64,000 nt of DNA from Channallabes apus (Eukaryota; Chordata; Actinopteri; Siluriformes; Clariidae). This document shows positions 24,501 through 58,536 of this stretch, one piece after another. The DNA is taken from positions 14,881,727-14,945,726 of the forward strand of contig CM060112.1 of NCBI GenBank assembly GCA_030522415.1, read 5' to 3'. The translations under genes and the position numbers were made by a program. Position 1 is the first letter of the stretch; the number at the start of each line of letters is the position of its first letter. The notes under the pieces were generated by a model that was given only the letters and a program-made list of their open reading frames with translations, made no database searches and had not been told where the DNA came from.

Positions 24501-26019
24501 TATTCACTCTCACTGTAGGCACTTTTAGTCAGCTTTTCAAAGGGGCTATAAAGATGTAACAGGTTTGCAGTCCCTCCCACATAACTTTTCTAAAGGGCCG
24601 GTAATTATGGCCAGTCACCACTCCGTAAGTAAGCTACTGTTCATCAACTTGTCCTACCTTTGAGTCTTACACTGTAGTGTGCAATATGCTTGTATTATAA
24701 TGTGCATTTTAAAGAGATCCATATCTTGTTTTTCACTGAACAAATATTTAATTGCATTTTATAGACAGTATTGGATTGTTACTGCCTGTATGGAGTGAAT
24801 ATTCTCTCATGTCAGGTTCCTGTAGCCCTCTCACCTTTTAAAAACAACTAGATTTACGTATTGGCTATTTATTGCTCAGTGTTTTCAGGATAGGATTTGC
24901 ATGATGATGTGAATGGCTTTGATTTCTTTACCTTTACATGTTCTGCAATCATATTTCTCTAACTTTCTCATCCAGTGTTTCATGAAATGTATAAAGAACA
25001 AAAAGGACAAAAATCACAGACACATGGTTAGGAAGAATACTTCTTTTATTTTCTCAGTACACTGGAGCCATGATCGAAACTGCCTGATTCACATCTGAAT
25101 CACTGGCCTCCCTGGAACTACTTTAATGTTCCAAATATGTACAAATGCTTCGAAGCAAGGACTAGACTGTATGGGGAATGTGTATGTGTATGGGGGATGT
25201 GGCTTCCTTGCTGAAGTCCTGTAATGTGCAAGTGGTGAATCATTGTGTGTACAGTTCACACAGACAGATGCATCTCTTCCAGAATTTGGTGACGAGTTAT
25301 CCATTGATTATCCAATGATTTTCAATGATTTCAAGATTTTCAAGAGCCACTTTGGGGACGTAGCCTTCTTTAAAAAGGTTTGAACCATTCAAATATTTGT
25401 AAGTTAAGCCTTACTGGTCTTTGAGTACCACAGGAGTTAAATTTAGTCTGTGAGTTTAACTAACCAGACTCTCCTTCAGTAAGATTTCCATGTTATACAA
25501 TATGAGATGATATTACCCATTTTCCACATTTTCTTAAAAAAGAAAACAAAAGGTACCTAAGCTCTACAATCTTCCAGCTATGAGTCGAGTCATGTTGTTG
25601 CAATGAATGCATTCAGGGTCATGTTGGATCCTGAGCTTATATTCCCAGAACACTGGGCAAGAATGCACTTTTGACACCAGTGCAATAAATGATTGAGATT
25701 TTACTTCAGCCAACTGGTGCAACATTGATGATTGAGTCAGATTAAGAAGACTTTTTCAGCACTTGGCTTTTTGGTAGCCAACTTTACTCAGCTGAAGTCT
25801 TTTGAGAGACCCTTTAGCCTTTAACCCCTTGTATCACCATGGGGACTGGACACTGCTGCTCTGATAAGTCCAAGCGTATGTAAATATGCTTTTCTTCATA
25901 CTGTAATGCCCCTAATAGCTGTTGTGTTACATGTTTATGCTAAACTCGCTGCTCAGGTTGCTGCAGGATCAGACCCCATCCTGTGCGGTGATATGAGGTT
26001 TCTTCCAGCTGTGTAGAGG
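24501..26019. other. Gene-free stretch
   Basis: Unique AT-rich sequence in which I recognise no gene, RNA or mobile element. Confidence 0.5.
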
Positions 26020-26270
26020 AGTTTTTTTTTTAAATACCAGAATCTGATTAATCACATGTAATTTTATGTGCTACACAACTCAGACTAATTAACGAATAAT
26101 TAGCAAATGATAAAGAATTTCTAGAAAGCATGCTTATTAGCATAACATTAATTGCTTTGTTTTATATTACCCAGCTGGCTAATTGTTCAGTAATTGGAGC
26201 ATTCAAAACGATGTTAGGGATCTAGAACGTGGTGCTGCAGAGAACAGCGGAGGCTATCGACTGCTTATAA
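26020..26270. promoter_or_regulatory. Candidate conserved non-coding block
   Basis: A dense cluster of homeodomain-type cores: GACTAATTAACG, GAATAATTAGC, ACATTAATTGC, GGCTAATTG and AGTAATTGG. No repeats or frames. Confidence 0.35.
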
Positions 26271-26349
26271 CAGTTGAGCAATTTGTGTTCTGCACACAAA
26301 CAGACATAGTCTAATGTGACAGGTTTTTTCCCCCCTCTGGAACTCCTGC

Positions 26350-26770
26350 CAAAGCTCACTTTTACGATCTCAATTTAGTGAGAGAAAACATTTTAATTGG
26401 GCATGTCTCACACATCACCCTAAGGGTCAGTTTTAGGGGCTGAGGTTGGGTAAGGTCACATGACGGAGAGGAGCATGAGGCACTGGATGCATCACCGTAA
26501 ACAGTTATGACTAGCTGCAGGAAATGCACTGGCCCTGGAGCCTTAAAAGACAAACTAAGACACAACGGTTAGAAAGCTTCTTGAAACAATGTTCTTTGCT
26601 TTAGCCCTGCGTCATGCTTTCGAAGAAAAAAAAATGCATGTGATTAATCCAATTAGAATAATGTTTAATTAGTATCACTCCTGAAGGGGGAGATGTGTGC
26701 AGGGTTATGAAATTACCTATGAGAACAGTGAGCAGTCAAAAGGGGAAGATTAATTAAAAATGAAATGTCG
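26350..26770. promoter_or_regulatory. Candidate conserved non-coding block
   Basis: Unique sequence with TTTTAATTGGGC, GATTAATCCAATTAG, TTTAATTAGTATC and GATTAATTAAAAATG. Position and composition suggest a distal element of gbx2 or of the neighbouring genes. Inference only. Confidence 0.3.
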
Positions 26771-26999
26771 ACCACAGCCGAAAAAAAAAAAAAAATCATT
26801 CTTATGACCGAGTAATGTCAGCAACAGATCCAGGCCCTGTGCACTGGACTGCATGCTTTATTGCTGAAAAGTACACAATAGATGGCCTTTATAAGTGAGT
26901 GCACTTTAGCAGATGTGCTTTAACATTTGAATTAAAAAAGAGGTAAAAAAAAAAAAAAAAAAAATCTCACTTATCATAGAGTGATACTTCGCTCCAGGG

Positions 27000-27480
27000 C
27001 TTTCAGGATGAGAACACACACATCCACACACACCCTCCTGAATAATTCAATTAGATGTGAGTCGAAGCTGGAAGGAGCACAGAGTCTTGAGTGTGTTTGT
27101 CATGCTCTATAAACCCACCTGGCACAGAGCATGAGGGAAGCGGGTAACATGGAAGGATCAAGAGATGGATAAGAGAAAAGATTGTGAGAGAAGAAGTGGA
27201 TGGATTTTAACATTAGAAGATTTGAATCTGGGCTTAAACTCCATTAAGAAGAGGAAAAGAGTTTGAGACGAGGAAGTGGGTCAGCTGCTTGGTGAAGCAG
27301 ACGTGCACGTGCACACCGGGCACAGAACAATCCTGTCAGTTGGGCCGAGATGTTGAGGCGCAGTCATCCTGGCACCCACGGGCATGGCGGCCCATTACAC
27401 AGGCTAATTAGCGACTCCATCACTAAGGAGCTAAATGAGACTGCTCAGGAGAGACACTGGCACAACACAATACAACGCAA
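27000..27480. promoter_or_regulatory. Candidate conserved non-coding block
   Basis: GC-balanced, non-repetitive sequence with GGCTAATTAGCG (27402-27413), a palindromic CTAATTAG core, near its end. No coding signal. Confidence 0.3.
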
Positions 27481-28560
27481 CACATATCTTTAATATGATT
27501 CATTTCTCCATCATTATTTCCAGCTGCTTAGATGTTGTGATGCAAAAGGAATGAAATGAAAAACTCCAGATTTTTTTTTTCTAAATCAATCTTTAGACAA
27601 TTACATCTCAAAACCATAATCCGCAGGGTCTTCAGGGGTGACTGCAATATTACGTGTACACAAGATTAATACCACATGTATCGAATTCTGAAGTGGTGTT
27701 TCAAACAAGACTGATAAAGGTTCTAATCCAACATATCGAATTAATTTATAATATGTGTCCTAAATTAAAATTAAAATTTTAAATAGAAATAGAATAAAAA
27801 TTTTTTTAAAAATTGAAATAGAATTAAAAAAAAGGATGACAAAATAGAGCGATAAAACCATTACCATAAAACCTATAGGAAGATGTGCTAGGCAATTCTT
27901 CATTATAAAGTTAAAACGCTGATCTATAATGTCAGTTAAGTCCATTTCAGTTTCGAGTTATAACACTACACAGTGTGGAATAGTTAAATGGAGACATAGA
28001 CCTTCAAAACACTGTTCACTTTAGAACATAATTAAAATGAGTTTTAACGCGGTGGATTCTGTTCATCCGTCCTGTAAGAGATATAATGTAGGATGTTCAA
28101 CCCATTTGTTCTTTCTGATAAATGCAAATAAATTGTCATGTTGACAGAAAGAGAAGTTGTTGAAATGTGAATATGTGTGATTACACGGATTGTTTTGTTT
28201 TGTGTGAAATAAGTTAGCATATCGCTACAAAGCTAATGGTTCCTAGAGTGGACACAGCAACGCTGAGGTTTTTTGTGATTAGTCAGTAGATGAGTAATAT
28301 TAAATTAAAATATTTATTCACTTCAAATTAAACTACAAACACATTTAAATGAATAACAATATATTTGTATGAAGGAAAATTACAGCACACAAAAAAAGAA
28401 ATAAATAATGACCTACTATATGGCCTACTGCTGCTCTCCAGTGGCCAAACAAGGAACTGCATTTCCCCCCTCAAAGTTTTTGTTCAAGTGTTTGAGATTT
28501 ACATTAAAGCTAGAAATACCATAAACCTTGTCATGAAACATCTCAGATAACAATGTTTAA
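27481..28560. other. Gene-free stretch
   Basis: AT-rich DNA with no recognised gene. A minus-strand AATAAA at 28313-28318 is one of the possible iqca1 poly(A) signals. Confidence 0.5.
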
Positions 28561-28584
28561 TTAGGTGTCATGTGTCACTGTATG

Positions 28585-29275
28585 AATGCCTGGACCTAAG
28601 GATTCCCAGTAGAACACTGCCCAGAGCATCACACTACATCTGCTGCTCTGCTCATTCTGCCATCTGCCTACATGCAGCTATACACATTTCCATTGCTCCA
28701 TACACTCCCATTGCTCCATACACTCCCATTGCTCCATACACTTCCATTGCTCCATACACTTCCATTGCTCCATACACTTCCATTGCTCCATACATTTCCA
28801 TTGCTCCATACACTCCCATTGCTCCATACACTTCCATTGCTCCATACACTTCCATTGCTCCATACATTTCCATTGCTCCATACACTTCCATACACTCCCA
28901 TTGCTCCATACACTTCCATTGCTCCGCGGTCCAGCTCTGATCTGACTGGCCTGTGACTATGCAGCTGCGATGCGCTGTGTGTTCTGTGCATTAATTTTTT
29001 CAGGAACTTACAGTAGCTCTACTATGGGACTGGACCAGACAGGCTAGCATTTGATTCCCATCAGTGAGTCCTGGGTGCTTACAGTATGCCACTAGTTCAC
29101 TGGTTGTTTTTCCCTTGGCCCTTGGATGCTACGATCCAGTCTTCTAGCGATCACAATTCGCCTCTTGTCAAAGTCACTTGAATCTTTAAACTTGTCCATT
29201 TTTACCCGTATACCCGTTTAATATATCCCAACCATTGATGGGTGCCATTGTGAAGACACTGTTATGGCTGTATAT
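28585..29275 (-). mobile_element. Tc1/mariner-type relic hosting a minisatellite
   Basis: A second, inverted copy of the family at 10501. Antisense transposase remnants include CAGTAGAACACTGCCCAGAG, CATCACACTAC, TCCATTGCTCCGCGGTCCAG, TGACTATGCAGC and CTTGTCAAAGTCACTTGAAT. The end is near ACTGTTATGGCTGTATA. It sits immediately downstream of iqca1. It is non-coding, and its middle is displaced by an 18-bp tandem array. Confidence 0.7.
28682..28925. repeat. 18-bp minisatellite, about 13 units
   Basis: Tandem units of CCATTGCTCCATACACTT with a C/T variant (ACTCC, ACTTC or ATTTC). One unit is shortened, at about 28886-28898. Because 18 is a multiple of three, long open frames cross it on both strands; these are artefacts. 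There are no spacers, so it is not a CRISPR array. Confidence 0.95.
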
Positions 29276-29396
29276 CAATATAAATAAATAAAATAAAATA
29301 AATGTATAGCTGTTGTAGTAAATAATAAAACTGAACATGTTCTGATATTCTGAACAGGACTACACCACTACAGCACTCAGGGAAACAGCAAAACAT

Positions 29397-51820
<22,424 letters not shown>

Positions 51821-51824
51821 CTGC

Positions 51825-51825
<1 letters not shown>

Positions 51826-51884
<59 letters not shown>

Positions 51885-51906
51885 TGCACACACACATACA
51901 CACACA
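51826..51906. repeat. (AC)n microsatellite at an iqca1 splice acceptor
   Basis: About 28 uninterrupted AC units, then interrupted CA sequence. On the transcript it is (UG)n ending about 5 bases before the acceptor AG. Confidence 0.97.
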
Positions 51907-52887
51907 AAGACACAGAAAATAAGGAAATACTGTAGAAGACAAAACAACCTAAAAGAATAAGTGTCAGGATGGAACACATTCATAACACAAGCAGTAAAAC
52001 TCTCAAATGAAGCATATAAAAATAATCACGGCACTGCTGGTGAAGCTCTGTTTCTATTTTTCATTGATTCATTTATTTTTGTAATATTCCGGCTTGGACT
52101 TCTAACAGAGGAAGCACAGGTGCTGTTGCCCGGGTGAGAATTTTGAAGGTGATTGTCCTCAGTGTCGCACTCTCATGCGCCATATCCTGACAGGAAGTTC
52201 ATTTCCGTGCACTTCCTCTTCCAGGATAGGACCATGTGCCAGGCAGATACGGGCAGAGACTGACTGACTCACAGCTTTTGAGGACAGCTGAAAAAGAAGC
52301 TTTTCTATGGAGCCCCAGATTGCTTACATTTAAGCAAGGAATTAAACATGAATGGGGAAAAAGTAAGCCATGGGTTGGTGCAGGTTTGCGACTCTTACCA
52401 TCACGAAGATGCAGTACATTCTAAAGTACTTACTTTAGAGGTAAACAGTTGTTTGCTTCTGATAACTAACTGTGCATTTAACATCTTTGTTTTTATAAAA
52501 CTCTGCTAGTAGCCAGTGAAACTGTTGCAAACATGATCATAATGGTACAATATAATTCACCCATTCACAGACCAAAGCTGTGCCAGATGTTTTCTCATGA
52601 TTGAATGGAACAGTGTTAGCCCTTTATTAGTGTGTTACTGGACTGACTAGTTTATTTCTAAGTCACCTTTTAAAGCTATAACAGAAAGAAGCTTTAAAAA
52701 TCACTAGACTACAAAGAAATTATTACAAACTTGAACAGTCCACACCTAATGCTATATACAGATATCTATACAGAAGATTTATTACACTGAACCTTAAATA
52801 GTAACTACAACTAGAACCCTTATTATTTGTTTTTGTTATGTTAACTCGATTAATTACCCAATAAAAATAAACATTTTATATTCATAT

Positions 52888-54265
52888 AGTGACTGGCCAA
52901 AAAAAAAAAAGTTTAGATTGAAAAGAAAAAAATGGCGGCACGGTGGTGTAGTGGTTAGCACTGTCGCCTTGCACCTCCAGGGTCTGGGTTCGATTCTCCG
53001 GCCAGGCTCGATTCCCGTCTCTGTGTGCATGGAGTTTGCATGTTCTCCCCGTGCTTGGTGGGTTTCCTCCGGGTACTCCGGTTTCCTCCCACAGTCCAAA
53101 GATATGCAGGTTATGCTAATTGGCGTTCCTAAATTGCCCATAGTGTGTGATTGGGTGAGTGAGTGTGTGTATGTGTGTGTGTGCCCTGCGATGGATTGAC
53201 ACCCTGTCCAGGGTGTACCCCGCCTAGTGCCCGAAGTCTCCTGGGATAGGCTCCAGGTCCCCCGCGACCCTGAACACTGACCCTGGTATAGAAAATGAAT
53301 GAATGAATGAATGAAAAGAAAATGATTTACTGCAGTGATTAATGTTGCAGTGAGTAGCTTCTCATATGTGGGAAACGTGTTACTTTGTTTCAGAAGGGTT
53401 GGATCAAACAAAGAAAAAACAACTAAGGTGATTGCAGAAATTACTGGAATTGATGTAATGATGCTTTTTTGAAACCTGGAAAGGATGGTGGCAAACCAAC
53501 AAGAGTGGAATAAATGTGGTTGGAAAACATTATGATTGACCTTGAATGAAAATCACCCACTGTAAACGCTTGGTGAGGTTGAGTCATAAAAGAATAAACA
53601 GCAGAATTTACAGCTATATTTAATAGCGAAAGTAAGAACATTTCCACACACGCAATGTGATGATCACCGGATTTGCACCAAACAGCTGTGTGGCCATAGG
53701 AAAACTGCTTGTTAATGAGACTAATAAGAAAAAAAAGTCTTCAGTTTGCTAGAGAGCATAAAGATTAAACTTTAGAGCAAAGAAAAAAGGTCATGTGGTC
53801 TGAAGAGTCCAGATTGAGCCAATTCCAGAAGGTGCATTAGGTTAAAAAGGGACCCACTTTACAAGAGTTATGATCTGGGGTTACTTCAGCTGGTCAGGTC
53901 TAGGCTCAGCAGCGTTATGTGGCAATACAATGGCGTCAGCTGATAACCGGAATGTACTGAATGACCTTGGGGAATCAGTGTGGAACTTGATTTGGCCTGC
54001 ACAGAATCCTGACCTTAACCTTTAATTCCCAAGTCTTTGGGATGTGCTGGAGAGGACTTTATGGAGTGGTTAGACTTTCCCATCATCAATAAAAGATCTT
54101 GGCCAAAAATCAGTGCAACTCAATGCAACTCCGGATGGAAATAAATGTTGTGATGTGCATAAGGTTATGGAAACCTGCTGTGGCAAATGCGCACTGCAAC
54201 GAAAGCGAAATGCAGTCCAATAAAATATTAGAGTGTGAAGCTTTTTTGGCCAAGCAGTGTGCTAG
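52888..54265 (+). mobile_element. Tc1-type element (TGGCCAAAAA family) split by a SINE
   Basis: The inverted ends are GTGACTGGCCAAAAAAA on the left and TTTTTTGGCCAAGCAGTGT on the right. The sense transposase remnant between them includes CAAACAGCTGTGTGGCCATA, GTCATGTGGTCTGAAGAGTC, TTATGATCTGGGGTTACTTC and GCCTGCACAGAATCCTGACC. It is frame-broken. A SINE (52934-53311) has inserted near its left end. Confidence 0.82.
52934..53311 (+). mobile_element. Full-length SINE with 11-bp target-site duplication
   Basis: The most complete copy: head GGCGGCACGGTGGTGTAGTG, two versions of the B-box region (GGGTTCGATTC and GCTCGATTCCCGTC), the conserved body, and a (GAAT)n tail. TGAAAAGAAAA occurs at 52919-52929 and 53312-53322. 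Confidence 0.93.
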
Positions 54266-54829
54266 TGATACAAATAATATTTATTGGAAAAAATATTAAA
54301 TGTTTGGGGATCCTTCTGAAGCCAGGTGTGCATGCACAGCTGGGAATTAAAATACGCACTCAAGGTCATGTGTCAGGGACTACAAATACTGTAGATTTTT
54401 GTTTCAAGCCTAATCAAAATACTTTTATTTGACTTTAACACCTTTAGGTCAAAATGAGCTAAGCATCATTTTTGCACTTTACAGTATTTTCCCAACAAAG
54501 CCTTGACCGTCAGTTCATAAATGCGTATGATGTTTAAAATCTGCTTAAACGCATCTGAAAGATTTTGTGGTAAAAAAAAAATGGTTATAGGCACACCTAC
54601 AGTACATGACTGACTATATCTTATGATTTGTTTTATCAGATTTTGCAGAGAGTTGAAGGGCATCACTGAAGCTAGAGAGCACTTATGGCAGTGAAAACTA
54701 AAAATAAGCATTAGACATTTGAAATTGGATCTCCTGCCTGGGTCAGAGGTCAACCTGTCCTCCACAAGCCTTGCTTTTTGAGGTCACTATTTCCAAACAT
54801 CCCCAGGCAATCTGATCTATATAATTACC
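54266..54829. other. Gene-free stretch
   Basis: Unique AT-rich sequence with no recognised features. Confidence 0.5.
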
Positions 54830-55320
54830 TTAGCGCTTCAGTGGGGTGCATTCATGCAGACCAGCCTGTTTGTTTAAAAAAGACATAGAACTCAGGATAC
54901 TGAAAACAGGCAGCTTTTTCGGGGAGATTTGCTGAACTCAGTCCAAAACCGTGAAAGGATGCAGGGGGAGAGGGAGAGCCACGGTGTTCCAAAACTGTCA
55001 CCATCTGTGAATTTCATGCTAGATGGACAATTGATGAACTGATGCTACATAGACTGATAACTTGGCACATTGAGGACCACACACAAATGTGCAAACTGGA
55101 CCCTGAGTGTGTAGAGTCGATCCATCACCGTCCACCTGGGTACAGGCTGAAAGACACTCGAGGATTGGAGTGTGCTTGGTGTTTGCACTGCTGTTTTGAT
55201 CTATAGTGCCCTGCCTCGCTCATCATTTGGCTTATCACTAATGTGCCATTAGTATGCCAGTGAGCATGAGGTGATAGATCTCGCCACTTTCAGCTCTTTT
55301 GTTTTAGGAATGATGCAACC
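54830..55320. promoter_or_regulatory. Candidate conserved non-coding block
   Basis: High-complexity, GC-balanced sequence ending in a poly(T). It contains TCACTAATGTGCCATTAGTA. It could be a distal enhancer of the gbx2/iqca1 region. Inference only. Confidence 0.25.
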
Positions 55321-56219
55321 TTTTTTTTTTTTTTTTTTGGTTTCGAGTCATTCAGTGGATTTGAAAAAAAAATAAATGCGTCTGGTTTAGAGATGTTCAT
55401 AAGGTACAAGCCCTTCCGGTCTGGGTTGGAAATCAGGACTTACGTCAGGCCAGAGCATCGTGATGTCAATGGACAGGAAGGGAGTTCTCCATGTTGCAGA
55501 TCACCCGGAAAGATAAAACGTGAGACAAAGAGGGCAGAGGGGAAGAGATACTATCTAGAATTTAGTCTGCTTATTTGTAGGAAAATTGTGATATCGGCAT
55601 GAAGATGTCATAAACAGCGATGGCTCCAGATATTACACATGAATCCTGATAGGGACAGAGGGAGAGAGATGAGAAATGGGAAAAGTTCCCAGACGATTGT
55701 CCTCCTTCTCATCTGGATGTACGGTTTCCTCATCGTCATTGCCAGCGATCCAGAACCAAAGTGTCAGATTGTCCCCAGTGAGGGGACAAGGCAGCCTCCT
55801 GTCTGATGTTGTGTATCTGGGTAAATACAGAATTCACCTTTCTGGTCCACTGCAACTAAACAAACCCGTCGAATAATAACATCCCAATTACTGACAGCTG
55901 ATAAAACAGAGCTGAGGTTCTACTGTAGATCCGGGGAGTCCTCGCAGCCTCGCAGTGCTTAGTTTAATTCACTACTTAGACACACCAGATGTGCAACTTC
56001 ACTTTAAATGCTGCTGTTTTTTTCTTTTTGTTGGAAAAATTAATAATCCTGTCTTTTGGGAGATTAACTACATAAAATAACTGATTAATTATATTCTATG
56101 GTGGGTTTTTGGAAAGGCATTAAGGCTAGTCCACAATTAACCTCAAGTAAATTACTCCGTATTTTTAGTCTTGGCATCAGACATTCCATGCAGACATTTT
56201 ACAGCTTGAGCAATGTCAA

Positions 56220-56460
56220 CATCATATTAGTGTAGAGTCACTTCTTCGAGTCGACCTCTCATAAAACCCTTAAAGAGGGCAGCAGAGCTAATGAGCATTG
56301 AGAATTGCAGTTATAAGTCGAGAGTCGAGAGCTGGAACTCATTGTGGCTATACCGTGATTAAGCTTTGCGAGGTGAGCTCAATAGTCTGCTTTTCATTAT
56401 AAATCTTAGCTTCATTCTCCAAGAATGTACCCCTGTGCTCCCAGGGTTGCGTCAGGTAAC
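56220..56460. promoter_or_regulatory. Candidate conserved non-coding block
   Basis: Unique sequence with GAGCTAATGAGCATTGAG, GTGATTAAGC and CATTATAAATC. No frame of interest. Low confidence. Confidence 0.25.
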
Positions 56461-56593
56461 ACGTGGAGGGAAATTGTAATAGAAACAAATGTAGTGGCTC
56501 TGAGCGGGCAGATAATTACTTCCTACAAAACACAGAGCTGCTTTTCTGACACTTGCATGCACACGTAAATGCATGGTACCTTCTCTTTCTGTA

Positions 56594-56612
56594 CTCACAC
56601 ACACACACACAG

Positions 56613-56646
<34 letters not shown>
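56594..56646. repeat. (AC)n microsatellite
   Basis: CA units with one GAAA interruption. Confidence 0.95.
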
Positions 56647-56649
<3 letters not shown>

Positions 56650-56951
56650 CCTGCACCAGAGTGTGCCATATGGTTGGGGGAGCTGGGCAGCTTGTAAAGC
56701 TTTTGTCACACCTGTTAATGTTTCGTACTTGATCTTTTTCTGTTATTGCAATTGTTGTGAAGCAATTAAAGCTGAGTGTCGTCATAAAGGAGTTGAACAA
56801 AATTAATGACAGCACAGGTTAGTCATGAATGAGAGATAGTTTAAGCATGCTAGTAGCTATAAGCAAAATAAATTGTTAATGTTAATGGCTATCTAGCATC
56901 AAAGATGTAATGACTGGGGCAGTAAATAAAAACATAGAGAAGTAAACACTT

Positions 56952-57359
56952 TAACAGCTTTTATTCATTCATTCATCTTCTATACCGCTTTATCCTGTAT
57001 TCAGGGTCGCCGGGGACCTGGAGCCTATCCCAGGAGACTCAGGGCACGAGGCAGGGTACACCCTGGACAGCGTGCCAATCCATCGCAGAGCACACACACA
57101 CATCCACAAAGACACACACACACACTCATTCACACACTATGGTCAATTTGGGAACGCCAATTAGCCTAACCTGCATATCTTTGGACTGTGGGAGGAAACC
57201 GGAGTACCCGGAGGAAACCCACCAAGCACGGGGAGAACATGCAAACTCCATGCATACAGAGACGGGAATCGAGCCTGGCCGGGGAATCGAGCCCAGACCC
57301 TGGAGGTGCAAGGCGACAGTGCTAACCACTACACCACCGCGCCTCCCTAACAGCTTTTA
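56952..57359 (-). mobile_element. Full-length SINE with 12-bp target-site duplication
   Basis: TAACAGCTTTTA occurs at 56952-56963 and 57348-57359. The SINE has the (ATTC)n tail at left, body, both B-box-region versions, and head ending CCACCGCGCC. Its internal CA region is short and interrupted. Confidence 0.93.
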
Positions 57360-58536
57360 AATGTAAAAAATATTTAACAAAAGGTACTTATACTTACACT
57401 TCAGATTGATTGACAGGGATAGGCTTCAGGCGGTGTTGTCAAGAAAAGATAACGGCATGACTTGGTGTCGGGGTGTTATAAAGTGAATGTTTATTGGACA
57501 TACCAATAAAATCTCTTTTGGTTTAACAACTTAACAGTTTTGGCCCATTGTATTGATTGTAAACTGTTTTTGAACTTTGGGTTCAAATCTTTTGGCAGTC
57601 GATCTGTTGTGCCTCAACAGAAAATCCATGAGATGGAACTTTTAATCCATGGTGATGCAAGTGTTACATTGACCTCTGATCTTATATAAGCAGCAGTTTG
57701 TAAAGATGTGGTCAGCTTGTGTTAAATGCCTTGGAGGATGCACCTGATACACATCTTCCCCCCTGGTTGCTAGCTGTCACCCTGAACTGGAAGTATTCTA
57801 CAGACATGTTGAAATTGGATCTGAATATATTATAGGAACTATATTATTTTTTTTAAAGGTTTAAACTTGAAATTAAATGGGTTTGATTTAAAAGTCCTAA
57901 AGAAAAAGAACAAAAAAAAAAAGATTCCTTTTCTATGTTTCGACAACAATCAAACAGGCTGGACAGTGACAGTCATCATTCAGGTTGTTTATCAAGAATG
58001 GGAAGCACCAGGTATCACCCGGTATGATATTATCACAATGTAAATGTACTTGTATTGTGATTCTAAACAATTTTAAACAAATTTAGCAAATCGTTTGCTC
58101 CTACCACACATAATTCCGCGCTGTATGCCAATGGGTGCACAGTTTGGATGATCTAAATAGTGTTAATGATATGGCCATTTGTGCTCACCCACTGAGGTTA
58201 GGACAGAGGTCTGTACACATTCACATCATCGAAACAACAAGAAAGTCACAGTGAAATTAAACGGTCTTTGATTTCCTCTGGGCCAAAACATTCCATGCAA
58301 AAAAAAAATAAGGCCAATGAACGTCACTTACTTCAAGCCGAAGCAAATTTATTAATTCAATGTCTAATAAGTTTGCATAAAATTATATGTACACATTAAG
58401 CGTCCTGATAGTATGTGTCAAATTTCCAAAAAAAGTGGAGTTCAATGTTTATTAATGTTCTTCTATACCACAGGACACTACAACACAGCTTGTCCTGTCA
58501 GTAACATGAAGTTTAATATTTATGTACTTGTTCTAA
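57360..58536. other. Gene-free stretch
   Basis: I recognise no gene or element. AT-rich with a few A runs. Confidence 0.5.

Larger units (their letters stand above)
16261..28560. other. gbx2-iqca1 intergenic region
   Basis: No exon of any gene was recognised here, including Asb18, which lies between GBX2 and IQCA1 in human. The region combines microsatellites (16874, 17283, 17422, 20970), one SINE (20834), a dispersed repeat (about 23540), and many non-repetitive blocks listed as candidate regulatory sequence. Between the blocks I see AT-rich DNA with no structure. Confidence 0.6.

Noticed and set aside
28682..28925. CRISPR-like array
   Set aside because: Units are contiguous with no spacers, and the host is a vertebrate; it is a minisatellite.
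28572..28991. Several long frames encoding six-residue repeats
   Set aside because: They exist only because the minisatellite unit is 18 bases long; frames are open on both strands.
52854..53411. 185-codon minus-strand frame
   Set aside because: It is a translation of the SINE in antisense; similar frames appear in the copies at 7189, 20821 and 57126.
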